Made by a program: the position numbers and the translations under genes
Part shown: positions 26,634 through 35,403 of the stretch, in pieces
Position numbering within the stretch: position 1 is the first letter of the stretch
Layout: each line of letters starts with the position of its first letter
From: Bacillota bacterium
Lineage (GTDB): Bacteria; Bacillota; Clostridia; Lachnospirales; Lachnospiraceae
Reading direction: 5' to 3'
Length of the DNA stretch: 64,000 bases
NCBI GenBank assembly: GCA_023399455.1
Contig: JAEWPN010000039.1
Coordinates: forward strand, 1 to 64,000
Notes under the pieces: model-generated
Told to the model about the DNA's origin: nothing
Database searches by the model: none
The model's input: the letters and a program-made list of their open reading frames with translations, nothing else

Positions 26634-26742
26634 GTCATATTATTTTTTCGAATATTTTCTATAGAACAAAAAAATAATTAACAAAAAACAGAAGTTGAAA
26701 TCAGTAAAATTGTCAAAAATTATAATAAAACCATTATAATCA

Positions 26743-26771
26743 TTGACAAAGCTGTTATAAAAGTGATAAAT
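26743..26771 (+). promoter_or_regulatory. Promoter of the malQ/maltodextrin operon, with possible operator
   Basis: TTGACA (26743-26748) and ATAAAT (26766-26771) are 17 bp apart. Just downstream, CGAAACTTTACG (26784-26795) is an imperfect palindrome with the central 'CG..' half-sites seen at LacI-family operators; it is a weak candidate only. The 329 bp gap 26507-26835 otherwise holds AT-rich sequence and the divergent LacI promoter. Confidence 0.6.
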
Positions 26772-26835
26772 TCATGTCAGATACGAAACTTTACGAAAAA
26801 TTAAAAACATACCTATAGGGATGGAGGCAAAGGCA

Positions 26836-28326
26836 ATGGGTAAAAAAAGATTTACAAGAGGAGCTGGAATCCTGTTATCGATTACAAGTTTGCCTTCAGC
26901 ATATGGAATAGGGACATTGGGGGAGGAAGCTTTCCGGTTTGTGGATTTGCTGGTGGATTTGAAACAGCGGTATTGGCAGGTATTGCCGATTGGTCCTACA
27001 AGCTTCGGTGACAGTCCTTATCAATCCTTTTCCGCCTTTGCGGGCAATCCATATATGATAGATTTGGATGATTTGGTAAAAGACGGTCTTTTGAAAAGAG
27101 AAGAAATCAGAAGTTACAACTGGGGAAGTGACGAGCATGATATCAATTATGCCGTTTTATATAACAACAGATTCAGGGTGCTGGAGCAGGCCTATAGCCG
27201 CTTTGACAGAAAGAATACGGATTTTCTCTCCTTTTGTGAGGAGAAAAAGGAATGGTTGGAGGATTACAGCCTCTTTATGGCGATAAAGTCGGAGTCTGAG
27301 GGCAAGGAGTGGCTAAGTTTCCACAAGGAACTTCGAGAGCATGAGGCCAAGGCGGTTTCAGCTTATAAGCGTAAGAACGAAGAAAAAACAGGCTTCTGGA
27401 AATTCTGTCAATACAAATTTTTTATCCAGTGGAGCCGGTTTAAGTCTTATGCCAACAGCAGAGGGATCGAGATAATCGGAGATGTCCCTCTTTATGTGGC
27501 TTTGGACAGTGCAGATGTATGGGGGCATAGAGAAATGTTTCAACTAGGCCCTGATGGAATGCCGGACAGGGTGGCAGGCTGTCCGCCGGACGCATATTCC
27601 GCAGACGGTCAGAAATGGGGAAACCCGCTGTATGACTGGAAGCGGATAGAGAAAGAAAGCTTTTGCTGGTGGCGTATGCGGATGAAGGAGAATGCCAGAC
27701 TGTACGATGCAATGCGGATCGATAATTTCAGCGGTCTTTTGAAATATTATAGCATTCCCTTTGAAAAAGGCGGTGTGAAGGATGGAAAGTGGGAAAAAGG
27801 TCCGGGAAAGAAATTCTTAGACATTATGGAAGAAGAATCGGGCGAATGCAAGATTATGGTAGAGGACCTGGGACCCTGTGTACCAGCAGTCAAAAAGATG
27901 CGGGAGAAGATGGAATGGCCCGGAATGAAGGTACTGCTGTTCGCTTTCGGCGGAGACATTTCTTCAGAATATCTTCCTCATAATTACATAGACAGAAATA
28001 CCGCCGTTTATGCGGGGACACACGATAATGAGACAATTGTAGGCAGTTATCGGGATAAGACAGAATATGAGCTTGCTTTTTTATATGAATATCTAAACAT
28101 AGATTCCAAGGATGCGATTCCGGATGCCTTCATAAGGCTCGCTTATTCCAGCATTGCGGATGTGGTGATTTTACAGATGCAGGATATTCTGAAGCTGGGA
28201 AACGAAGCGAGGATGAACCACCCTTCTACGGTAGGGAGCAATTGGCGCTGGCGGGTATGGCACGACTGTTTAAGCGAAGAGCGGCGGACGTGGATAAGGA
28301 CCATATCTACCATATATAGGCGTTAG
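26836..28326 (+). CDS. malQ: 4-alpha-glucanotransferase (amylomaltase)
   Basis: 496 residues, GH77. N-terminal RGAGILLSITSLPSAYGIG with the typical 'GD.PYQS' stretch (SFGDSPYQSFSAFAGNP), the nucleophile Asp in AMRIDNFSGL, acid/base Glu in IMVEDLGP and third Asp in AGTHDNETI. It disproportionates maltodextrins in the cytoplasm, releasing glucose. The ATG at 26836 is chosen because GGAGGCAAAGG precedes it; an upstream in-frame ATG at 26821 overlaps that site. First gene of the maltodextrin operon. Confidence 0.96.
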   Translation: MGKKRFTRGAGILLSITSLPSAYGIGTLGEEAFRFVDLLVDLKQRYWQVLPIGPTSFGDSPYQSFSAFAGNPYMIDLDDLVKDGLLKREEIRSYNWGSDEHDINYAVLYNNRFRVLEQAYSRFDRKNTDFLSFCEEKKEWLEDYSLFMAIKSESEGKEWLSFHKELREHEAKAVSAYKRKNEEKTGFWKFCQYKFFIQWSRFKSYANSRGIEIIGDVPLYVALDSADVWGHREMFQLGPDGMPDRVAGCPPDAYSADGQKWGNPLYDWKRIEKESFCWWRMRMKENARLYDAMRIDNFSGLLKYYSIPFEKGGVKDGKWEKGPGKKFLDIMEEESGECKIMVEDLGPCVPAVKKMREKMEWPGMKVLLFAFGGDISSEYLPHNYIDRNTAVYAGTHDNETIVGSYRDKTEYELAFLYEYLNIDSKDAIPDAFIRLAYSSIADVVILQMQDILKLGNEARMNHPSTVGSNWRWRVWHDCLSEERRTWIRTISTIYRR

Positions 28327-28393
28327 AATGTTACTATCCGGCCATCAACTTGCGATGAAACCGCAGGCGAAATAGCGACGTAATAACATCTGG

Positions 28394-28420
28394 TATAAGA
28401 TGTGCAAAGCACATTTTATA
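28394..28420 (+). promoter_or_regulatory. Stem-loop after malQ
   Basis: TATAAGATGTGC, AAA, GCACATTTTATA form a 12 bp stem with one G-T pair, followed by TATATAAG. It may partly terminate the malQ transcript or mark the 5' end of the transporter mRNA. The rest of the 158 nt gap shows nothing clear. Confidence 0.5.
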
Positions 28421-28484
28421 TATAAGGGTGAGAGCCCTGAGACAATATTGAGACAAGGTCAAAGAGAAAAGGAGAGGAAAATTA

Positions 28485-29795
28485 ATGAAAAAGAAAATGT
28501 TAGCATTGTTCATGACAGCTGCTATGGTGGCATCTTTGGCAGGCTGCGGAAGTACGGCGGCTACAACGACAGAGGCTCCGGCCGAGACGACAGAAGAAGC
28601 ACCTGCGGAGGAGGCTGCCCCGGCAGAAGAAGCGGAAATAGAAGAGGAAGAAGCGCTTACTGCTGAAATTCTCGTATGGGGGCCTTCCGAGGATCAGTCA
28701 GCAGAAAACGGTAACTGGCTTCCTACTATGTGTGAGCAGTTCGCAGCACTTCATCCGAACTGGGATATCACATTTACCTATGGCGTATGCGCGGAAGGCG
28801 AGGCGAAGGCTACCGTAACGCAGGATGTTGAAGCAGCGGCGGATGTATATATGTTTGCAAACGATAACCTTTCAGAATTAGTCGCTTCGAACGCTATTGC
28901 AAGATTGGGCGGCGAGACGGAAAACTATGTTAAGAGTACAAATTCCCAGGCGATAGTAGATTCTGTATCCCTTGATGGAGCGGTTTACGGCGTTCCTTTT
29001 ACAACGAATACATGGTTTATGTACTATGACAAGAGCGTATTTTCTGAGGAAGAGGCCTCTAACCTGGATACGATGATCGCAAAAGCGAAGGTTGCATTCC
29101 CTCTTACCGACTCATGGTATATTGCTTCTTTCTATGTGGCGAACGGATGCACTCTGTTTGGAAATAGCAACGACGAAGCGCAGGGAATCGATTTTAGCGG
29201 CGACAAAGCGACTGCAGTAACGGAATATCTCGTAGATTTGGCGGCTGACCCGAACTTTGTAAACGACGCTGACGGTGCAGGACTTGCAGGCTTACGCGAC
29301 GGAAGCATCTCCGCAAAATTCTCAGGTTCCTGGGACTATGCGGCAGTAAAAGAGGCTCTCGGTGACAACTTCGGGGCAAGAGAACTTCCTACGATTACAA
29401 TTAACGGCGAAGAAAAGCAGATGATGGCGTTTGCGGGTTCCAAGGCGATCGGTGTTAATCCTAACAGCGATAATATGCAGGTTGCAGTTGCTCTTGCAAG
29501 TTATTTGGGAAGTGCGGACGCACAGAAGGCACATTATGAAATGAGAAACATCATTCCATGTAATACGGAGCTTTTGGCAGAACCTGCACTTCAGAGCGAC
29601 GCTCTCGTAGCAGCGCAGAATGCGGCTTTCGACAACACAGCTATTATCCAGCCGTTCGTAGCAGCCATGGGCAATTACTGGACTCCTGCTGAGAACATGG
29701 GTAGAGCATTTGTTAACAAAGAAGTAACGCATGCAAACGCAGCGGAAAAAACAGAGGCCCTCAACGATTCATTGAATACATCGGTAGTGGAATAA
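28485..29795 (+). CDS. Maltodextrin ABC transporter substrate-binding lipoprotein (MalE-like)
   Basis: 436 residues. Lipoprotein signal with lipobox SLAGC, Cys near residue 21, then a strikingly acidic Ala/Glu/Thr linker to about residue 60. The binding domain starts EILVWGPSEDQSAENGNWLP, with AVYGVPFTTNTWFMYYDKSVF typical of maltose/maltodextrin-binding proteins. Sits outside the membrane and delivers maltodextrin to the following permeases. Ribosome site AAAAGGAGAGG. malQ upstream and an amylase downstream support the substrate. Confidence 0.92.
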   Translation: MKKKMLALFMTAAMVASLAGCGSTAATTTEAPAETTEEAPAEEAAPAEEAEIEEEEALTAEILVWGPSEDQSAENGNWLPTMCEQFAALHPNWDITFTYGVCAEGEAKATVTQDVEAAADVYMFANDNLSELVASNAIARLGGETENYVKSTNSQAIVDSVSLDGAVYGVPFTTNTWFMYYDKSVFSEEEASNLDTMIAKAKVAFPLTDSWYIASFYVANGCTLFGNSNDEAQGIDFSGDKATAVTEYLVDLAADPNFVNDADGAGLAGLRDGSISAKFSGSWDYAAVKEALGDNFGARELPTITINGEEKQMMAFAGSKAIGVNPNSDNMQVAVALASYLGSADAQKAHYEMRNIIPCNTELLAEPALQSDALVAAQNAAFDNTAIIQPFVAAMGNYWTPAENMGRAFVNKEVTHANAAEKTEALNDSLNTSVVE

Positions 29796-29819
29796 TAGAC
29801 GGTAAAAAAGTGATAGCTT

Positions 29820-29852
29820 CCGGGGTGTCCGTAACTTTTGCGGGCACCTTGG
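29820..29852 (+). promoter_or_regulatory. Intercistronic stem-loop between binding protein and first permease
   Basis: CCGGGGTGTCCG and CGGGCACCTTGG pair over 12 positions (three G-T pairs) with a 9 nt loop and no T-run. Same position as the stem at 4659-4689 in the other sugar transporter operon, suggesting the same role in raising binding-protein levels. Confidence 0.6.
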
Positions 29853-29880
29853 GGTATCTTTCGCTTCAGGAGGTTACAGC

Positions 29881-31257
29881 ATGGGAGAAGGAAAAATGAA
29901 GGTAAAAGAGTTCGCAACGCCTTATACGTTAGGTAATGCGGTAAAGAAAGGCGATTTGGCAACAAAGCTGTCCATGCTGTTTATGGGAGCGGGAAACATT
30001 GCGCGCGGACAGATAGTTAAAGGACTTTTATTTCTCGCGATTGAAATAAGCTATATTTTATTCATGATTCAGAATGGTATACATAACTTGGCGATGATGC
30101 CCTCCTTGGGAACACAGGCCCAGCAGGAAATATGGAATGAAAAAAAGGGTATTTATGAGTATGTTGCCGGGGATAACTCGTTGCTTATTTTGTTGTACGG
30201 TGTAGTTACCTTATCTATTACAGCAGGTTTTATTCTGCTTTGGACGGCTTCGCTGCGCAGCGCTTACAAGGCGGAGATCTTGAGCAAAAACGGTAAACAT
30301 ATCAATTCTTTCAAAGACGACATCAAGGATTTGTTCAATCAAAATTTACATATATTATTAATGACGCCACCGATCATGGGAATATTGCTTTTTACCATAT
30401 TGCCGCTTATTTTCATGATTACCATGGCCTTTACCAATTACTCCAAGTATGAGGACCATTTGGTTTTGTTCGACTGGGTTGGTTTGGCAAACTTCATTAA
30501 AGTGCTCAGCTTTCAGGATTCTATGGGGCAGACCTTCTGGTCCGTACTGGCATGGACGCTCACATGGGCCATACTTGCTACCGGCCTAAACTACATATTC
30601 GGTATGATACTGGCCATCATCATCAACAGGAAGGATACGAAGATAAAAGGCTTCTGGAGATTCTGCTTCGTGCTTTCCATTGCAGTTCCGCAGTTCGTCT
30701 CCCTTCTCATCATGCGGACGATGCTGCAGCCCGAGGGCGCGGTAAATACCATGCTAAGGAACGTAGGGCTTATCGAAACTTCCCTTCCCTTTTTTACCAA
30801 TACGATGTGGGCGAGAGTGACCGTTATCGTAATCAACCTATGGATAGGCATTCCTTATACGCTGCTTCAGGTTACGGGAATTCTTCAGAACATACCGGGA
30901 GAACTCTATGAATCGGCAAGAGTGGACGGAGCCAATATATTTACTATTTTCTTCAGGATAACCTTGCCTTATATGCTGTTTGTGACGACGCCTTATCTGA
31001 TCACTCAGTTTACCGGTAACGTGAATAACTTCAACGTTATTTACCTCCTTTCTCTGGGGCATCCCACGCCGGTGGGTTCCACTGCGGGAAGAACAGATCT
31101 TCTGATTACGTGGCTGTATAAGCTCACAATCGACCAGCAATACTTTAACCTCGGAGCGGTCATCGGAATTATGACCTTCGTGGTGCTGGCTGTTGTCGCC
31201 ATCGTCACGTACAGGAATACAGGTTCTTATAAAGATGAGGAGGGATTCCAAGGATGA
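29881..31257 (+). CDS. malF: Maltodextrin ABC transporter permease (MalF type)
   Basis: 458 residues, longer than usual sugar permeases because of an N-terminal extension with extra spans (LFLAIEISYILFMIQNG, LLILLYGVVTLSITAGFILLW), as in MalF. EAA loop ELYESARVDGANIFTIFFRITLPYM. Periplasmic-side and C-terminal spans are intact. Ribosome site AGGAGGTTACAGC. Overlaps malG by 4 nt. Confidence 0.93.
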   Translation: MGEGKMKVKEFATPYTLGNAVKKGDLATKLSMLFMGAGNIARGQIVKGLLFLAIEISYILFMIQNGIHNLAMMPSLGTQAQQEIWNEKKGIYEYVAGDNSLLILLYGVVTLSITAGFILLWTASLRSAYKAEILSKNGKHINSFKDDIKDLFNQNLHILLMTPPIMGILLFTILPLIFMITMAFTNYSKYEDHLVLFDWVGLANFIKVLSFQDSMGQTFWSVLAWTLTWAILATGLNYIFGMILAIIINRKDTKIKGFWRFCFVLSIAVPQFVSLLIMRTMLQPEGAVNTMLRNVGLIETSLPFFTNTMWARVTVIVINLWIGIPYTLLQVTGILQNIPGELYESARVDGANIFTIFFRITLPYMLFVTTPYLITQFTGNVNNFNVIYLLSLGHPTPVGSTAGRTDLLITWLYKLTIDQQYFNLGAVIGIMTFVVLAVVAIVTYRNTGSYKDEEGFQG

Positions 31258-32126
31258 AGAAGAAAGAAATGGCTGGTGCAAGAACGAGAAAAACTATCAC
31301 GAACGTAATTGTCCACATTTTTCTGGCGGTATTGTCGACGATATGGCTGTTCCCTATATTTTGGGTAGTATTAACGAGCTTTCGAGGAGAAAAAGGCTCC
31401 TATATGTCGACATTCTTCCCGAAAACATACACGTTTAACAATTATATAAAGCTTTTTACCGAGACAAATGTATTAAATTTCCCTAAAATGTTTGCAAACA
31501 CGTTGATTATTGCAATTTTTTCCTGTGCTATTTCCACATTTTTTGTGCTGGCGGTTTCCTACAGCATGTCCAGATTAAAATTCATGGCACGTAAGCCTTT
31601 AATGAATGTAGCTCTCGTGCTAAAGCTGTTTCCGGCATTTATGTCCATGATAGCCGTTTACTACATTTTAAAAGCCATGGGCTTGTCGGAGGGAGCGATG
31701 ATCCGTGTGGCGCTCATTCTCGTTTATTCGGGAGGGGCCGGTATCGAATTCTACATAGCCAAGGGCTTCTTCGATACGATTCCTAAGGCATTGGACGAAG
31801 CGGCATATTTGGACGGCGCAACTAAATTTCAGGTGTTTGCGAAGATTACGGTTCCGCTCAGCAAGCCGATTATCGTATACACGGTCATCACTACATTTAT
31901 TGCTCCCTGGGTGGATTTCATCTTTGCGAGGGTTATATGCAGGGCCAATGCCGATTATTATACGGTAGCATTGGGACTCTGGAGGATGCTCGAAAGAGAG
32001 TATATAGACAATTGGTACACCGCGTTTGCGGCGGGAAGCGTATGTATTTCCATCCCGATTGCAATTTTGTTCGTGGTAACCCAGAGGTTCTACTCCAGCG
32101 GCATGTCCGGCGCGGTAAAGGGATGA
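31254..32126 (+). CDS. malG: Maltodextrin ABC transporter permease (MalG type)
   Basis: 290 residues, six spans; EAA loop KALDEAAYLDGATKFQVFAKI; C-terminus FYSSGMSGAVKG as in MalG. Start overlaps malF by 4 nt, with GGAGGGATTCC upstream. As in the other sugar cassette no ATPase gene is linked, so a shared MsmX-like ATPase elsewhere is expected. Confidence 0.94.
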   Translation: MKKKEMAGARTRKTITNVIVHIFLAVLSTIWLFPIFWVVLTSFRGEKGSYMSTFFPKTYTFNNYIKLFTETNVLNFPKMFANTLIIAIFSCAISTFFVLAVSYSMSRLKFMARKPLMNVALVLKLFPAFMSMIAVYYILKAMGLSEGAMIRVALILVYSGGAGIEFYIAKGFFDTIPKALDEAAYLDGATKFQVFAKITVPLSKPIIVYTVITTFIAPWVDFIFARVICRANADYYTVALGLWRMLEREYIDNWYTAFAAGSVCISIPIAILFVVTQRFYSSGMSGAVKG

Positions 32127-32146
32127 CAATCATATGAAACTTAAAT

Positions 32147-32197
32147 TGCAGGCAGGGCAGTGATCGAAAAAGAAATCGTGAATGCGCTTTGCCTGCA
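32147..32197 (+). promoter_or_regulatory. Stem-loop between malG and the amylase gene
   Basis: TGCAGGCAGGGC and GCTTTGCCTGCA pair over 12 positions (two G-T), followed by TATTTTATG. Could be a weak terminator or processing site, as the amylase gene has its own ribosome site (GGGAGGAGATATTCT). Confidence 0.5.
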
Positions 32198-32265
32198 TAT
32201 TTTATGCCGTCATGGATATGGAATAATGTCATAGGCTTAGAAAAGAGATTGGGAGGAGATATTCT

Positions 32266-33978
32266 ATGAAAACAAGGATATTTAGTATATTGCTGGCGGC
32301 GTGTGTGGGTATTAGCTCGTTTGCAGGCTGTGGAAATGGCGGAGGAGAAGATGCAAAGAAGAACGGAGTTGTCTCAGGCAGCGCAGGCGAAGAGAACGAG
32401 GGTGGAAACAGTGCAGATGCATTAGGAGGCACTGTGGCCGAAAAGCAGGCCTTGAACGTATTAGATGATAAATATCGTACTTTTTATGAGGTATTCGTAT
32501 ATTCTTTCTATGATGGAAATGGGGATGGAATTGGCGATTTGAAGGGCTTGACGAAGAAACTCGATTACATTAATGACGGAGACGATGCTACGGATACCGA
32601 TCTGGGATGCAATGGGATTTGGCTGATGCCTATCATGCCCTCCGCCACTTATCATAAATATGATGTGACGGATTACTACGGAATCGATGAACAGTATGGA
32701 ACGATGGGTGATTTTGAGGAATTTATGGCGGCGTGTGATGAGAGGGGAATCGATGTGATTCTGGATTTGGTATTGAACCACACCTCTTCTTCTCACCCAT
32801 GGTTCATAAAAGCCGGCAGTTATTTGAAAAGCATAGGCGATGCAGAGCCGTCTTCGAAGGATTGCCCTTACATCGATTATTACAACTTCTCCAGGGAAGG
32901 AGGTGCCGGGTATAGCGGGCTTGATGAAATGTGGTATTATGAAGCGCAGTTTTGGAGTGAAATGCCTGATCTTAATCTTGGCAATGAAGCGGTGCGAGGA
33001 GAAATCGAGGATATTGTCGATTTCTGGCTGGCAAAGGGAGTAGACGGATTCAGACTGGACGCGGCAAAGGAATATTATTCCGGTACGGTAGATGCTAATA
33101 TCGAAGTCCTTTCCTGGTTTAGTGAAATGGTAAAGGAGAAAAAGGAGGATGCCTATATTGTAGCGGAGGTATGGTCGGATATGGATACCTATGCGAAATA
33201 TTATGAAAGCGGCATAGACAGCGTCTTTGACTTCGCTTTTGCGGACAGCGGGGGAATCATAGCGAATACAGTAAAAGGAAGCCAGTCAGCCAGCGGATTC
33301 GGGAAAGCGCTGCAGTCCTTGGATGAAAAGTTCTCTCAGTATAATGCCGATTATATTGACGCGCCCTTTTATACCAATCACGATTTAGGAAGAAGTGCGG
33401 GCTATTATTCAGGAGAGAACGCAGAGAGCCAGACAAAAATGGCCGGTGGTTTGAATCTTATGATGAATGGCAGTTGCTTCCTATATTATGGTGAAGAACT
33501 GGGAATGAAAGGATCGGGCAAAGACGAGAATAAGAGAGCACCCATGTATTGGAGTGAAAACAGTGAAGAAGCAGGCATGTGCGCCGGACCGCCGGATATG
33601 GATGCAGTGAAGATGAAATATGGCAGCCTAAGCGAACAGGTCGAGACAGCAGATTCCATTTACAATTATTATAAGGAAGCGATAAGGCTTCGAAATGTTT
33701 ATCCGGAGATCGCCAGAGGAGAGGTAAGCTATGTGGAGAGTGCTTCTGGCAATAATGTGTGTGTGATAAAGAAGGCGTATGAAGATTCGGAAATACTTCT
33801 TATTATGAATATTTCAGGAGAAGAGCAGGCCGTGGATTTGAGCGGAATCACTGTGAATGAAGAAGAAATAAATGATATAGAGTCACTGGGTGGGGCGCTG
33901 CTTACGGGAGAGGAAAAGATTGGAGTGGAGAATGCAGAGGTTATTATGCCTCCATATTCTATTGGAGTATTTCGCTGA
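32266..33978 (+). CDS. Surface lipoprotein alpha-amylase (GH13)
   Basis: 570 residues. Lipobox SFAGC with Cys near residue 23, then a low-complexity linker. GH13 regions in order: VILDLVLNHTSSSHPW (region I), GVDGFRLDAAKEYY (nucleophile Asp), AYIVAEVWSD (acid/base Glu) and YTNHDLGRS (third Asp). An early DGNGDGIGDLKGL stretch is the calcium-binding/first-loop signature of the oligo-1,6-glucosidase and amylase branch. It should cut starch or maltodextrin at the cell surface for the adjacent transporter. All catalytic residues are present. Confidence 0.92.
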   Translation: MKTRIFSILLAACVGISSFAGCGNGGGEDAKKNGVVSGSAGEENEGGNSADALGGTVAEKQALNVLDDKYRTFYEVFVYSFYDGNGDGIGDLKGLTKKLDYINDGDDATDTDLGCNGIWLMPIMPSATYHKYDVTDYYGIDEQYGTMGDFEEFMAACDERGIDVILDLVLNHTSSSHPWFIKAGSYLKSIGDAEPSSKDCPYIDYYNFSREGGAGYSGLDEMWYYEAQFWSEMPDLNLGNEAVRGEIEDIVDFWLAKGVDGFRLDAAKEYYSGTVDANIEVLSWFSEMVKEKKEDAYIVAEVWSDMDTYAKYYESGIDSVFDFAFADSGGIIANTVKGSQSASGFGKALQSLDEKFSQYNADYIDAPFYTNHDLGRSAGYYSGENAESQTKMAGGLNLMMNGSCFLYYGEELGMKGSGKDENKRAPMYWSENSEEAGMCAGPPDMDAVKMKYGSLSEQVETADSIYNYYKEAIRLRNVYPEIARGEVSYVESASGNNVCVIKKAYEDSEILLIMNISGEEQAVDLSGITVNEEEINDIESLGGALLTGEEKIGVENAEVIMPPYSIGVFR

Positions 33979-34031
33979 GGGGAGTGTGCGGATTCTGTAA
34001 ATCTTTGAAGAACACGAAAAGGAGCAGAAGG

Positions 34032-34772
34032 ATGTATAAGAATTATATTTTTGACTTGTATGGAACGTTGGTTGATATTCGGACGAATGAGAATAAGGAG
34101 AACTTGTGGAAGGGAATGGCAGAGCTTTACAGGAATGTGGGGGCTGTGTATGAGGCGGAGGAACTGAAGCGGGATTACTTTTTGTTATGCAGAGAAGAGG
34201 AGGAGAGGATTCGCCGGGAAAAAGAATGCGAATATCCGGAGATAGAGATTGGAGAGGTGTTTCGGAAGCTGTACATGAGGAAAAATGTGAGAGTGGGAGA
34301 GGAAACGGCAGTATATGCGGCCAGGAGGTTCAGGCAATGGTCCAGGGAATATATAAGAGTCTATGAAGGGGCGGCGGAAATGCTTGCGGAACTGAAGCGG
34401 ATTGGCCGGAGAGTATTTCTGCTGTCTAATGCACAGCGATTGTTTACGATGCCGGAAATTGAAACGTTGGGGATTGAAAAGTTTTTTGATGATATATTTA
34501 TTTCATCGGATTATGGAGTGAAGAAACCGGAACGGGCTTATATGGAGTTGTTGCTTAAAAAACAGCATCTGAAGACAAAAGATTGCGTTATGATCGGGAA
34601 TGAACTCGGGAGTGACATTGAGATAGCTAATGCTTGTGGGATGGATAGCCTGTTTTTGCAGGGGAATGTGCAGGAGACATCGGAAAAAGGAACCGCCGCA
34701 ACATATGTTGCGGCGGAAGGCGATTTTGAGCATATCCGTTTTATTTATGATTGGAAAGAGGACGGAAAATAG
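34032..34772 (+). CDS. HAD-superfamily hydrolase
   Basis: 246 residues. Motif I IFDLYGTLVDI, in which the first Asp is the nucleophile and Tyr-Gly-Thr replaces the commoner D-G-T; motif II LLSNAQR; motif III Lys in YGVKKPERAY; motif IV MIGNELGSDIEIANACGM. A helical cap lies between motifs I and II, so a YjjG/YfnB-like phosphatase is likely. The start at 34032 has AAAGGAGCAGAAGG before it. Follows the amylase by 53 nt; possibly a sugar-phosphate or nucleotide phosphatase, substrate unknown. Its last 32 nt overlap the convergent VanZ gene. Confidence 0.9.
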   Translation: MYKNYIFDLYGTLVDIRTNENKENLWKGMAELYRNVGAVYEAEELKRDYFLLCREEEERIRREKECEYPEIEIGEVFRKLYMRKNVRVGEETAVYAARRFRQWSREYIRVYEGAAEMLAELKRIGRRVFLLSNAQRLFTMPEIETLGIEKFFDDIFISSDYGVKKPERAYMELLLKKQHLKTKDCVMIGNELGSDIEIANACGMDSLFLQGNVQETSEKGTAATYVAAEGDFEHIRFIYDWKEDGK

Positions 34773-35271
34773 TCTTTCGCCCGGCCCATCCGACGATACG
34801 GACAAGAACGATGCCTATGAAGATTCCGATGCTGTCGATTGCCACATCACGGGAGGATGGCCCCCTGCCTGCAACAAAGGATTGGTGGTACTCATCAAAA
34901 GCAGCAAAGCCCACGCAGAATATTCCTGCCACGACCATGAGGGCGAAGCCTCTGACTCCGTATACATAGAGAGGGAAGGCCACTGTCACTGCCAGGATAA
35001 AATATTCCGTAACATGCCCCAGCTTGCGTACATAATGGTGAATGCGGTCTGCATAATGCTCGATTTGCTCCTCGGAAAAATCCTTATCCAACACTTTGTC
35101 GGTGACAGTGACTATTTTGACGCTGACTTTATAGCTGAGCTGGCTGCTGGTAATGCCATTCTGTTCGGAAAGCTGGAATATCATGTACATGACAAAAAGG
35201 GCGGGAACAAACGAAAGCGGCTTTAGCACGAGGCGTAACGTTTTCTTTATAAATAACAAAATGTATTTCAT
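34741..35271 (-). CDS. VanZ-family membrane protein
   Basis: 176 residues. Spans near residues 15-35, about 95-115, 118-135 and 145-165. HYVRKLGHVTEYFILAV and FAAFDEYHQSFVAGRGPSSRDVAIDSIG carry the conserved K-x-x-H and DE-x-x-Q-x-F..GR residues of the VanZ fold. Function unknown for most members; some affect teicoplanin or lipid tolerance. The start at 35271 has AAAGG at better spacing than the ATG at 35277. Its 3' end runs 32 nt into the HAD gene on the opposite strand. Confidence 0.88.
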   Translation of the reverse strand: MKYILLFIKKTLRLVLKPLSFVPALFVMYMIFQLSEQNGITSSQLSYKVSVKIVTVTDKVLDKDFSEEQIEHYADRIHHYVRKLGHVTEYFILAVTVAFPLYVYGVRGFALMVVAGIFCVGFAAFDEYHQSFVAGRGPSSRDVAIDSIGIFIGIVLVRIVGWAGRKTIFRPLSNHK

Positions 35272-35311
35272 AAACATCTACCTTTCAAGGGGTGACGGCT
35301 GTCGCCGGAAA

Positions 35312-35345
35312 CAAAAAGCGTATACCATGCAGTATACGCTTTTTG
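35312..35345 (-). terminator. Hairpin terminator between the 756-residue gene and VanZ
   Basis: CAAAAAGCGTATAC and GTATACGCTTTTTG are exact 14 bp inverted repeats with a 6 nt loop, giving T-runs in both directions. On the minus strand it ends the gene at 35404-37674. Confidence 0.85.
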
Positions 35346-35403
35346 CTTTTGTATGTAAAATTAAATTTTCTTTATAAATTTATAAATCGACCTGTAATTG
35401 ATG

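Noticed and set aside
28425-28470. AGGGTGAGAGCCCTGAGA resembles the start of a TPP riboswitch
   Set aside because: The required second half (CTGGATAATGCCAGCG-like) is absent and the downstream genes are for maltodextrin uptake, so it is only a small hairpin.
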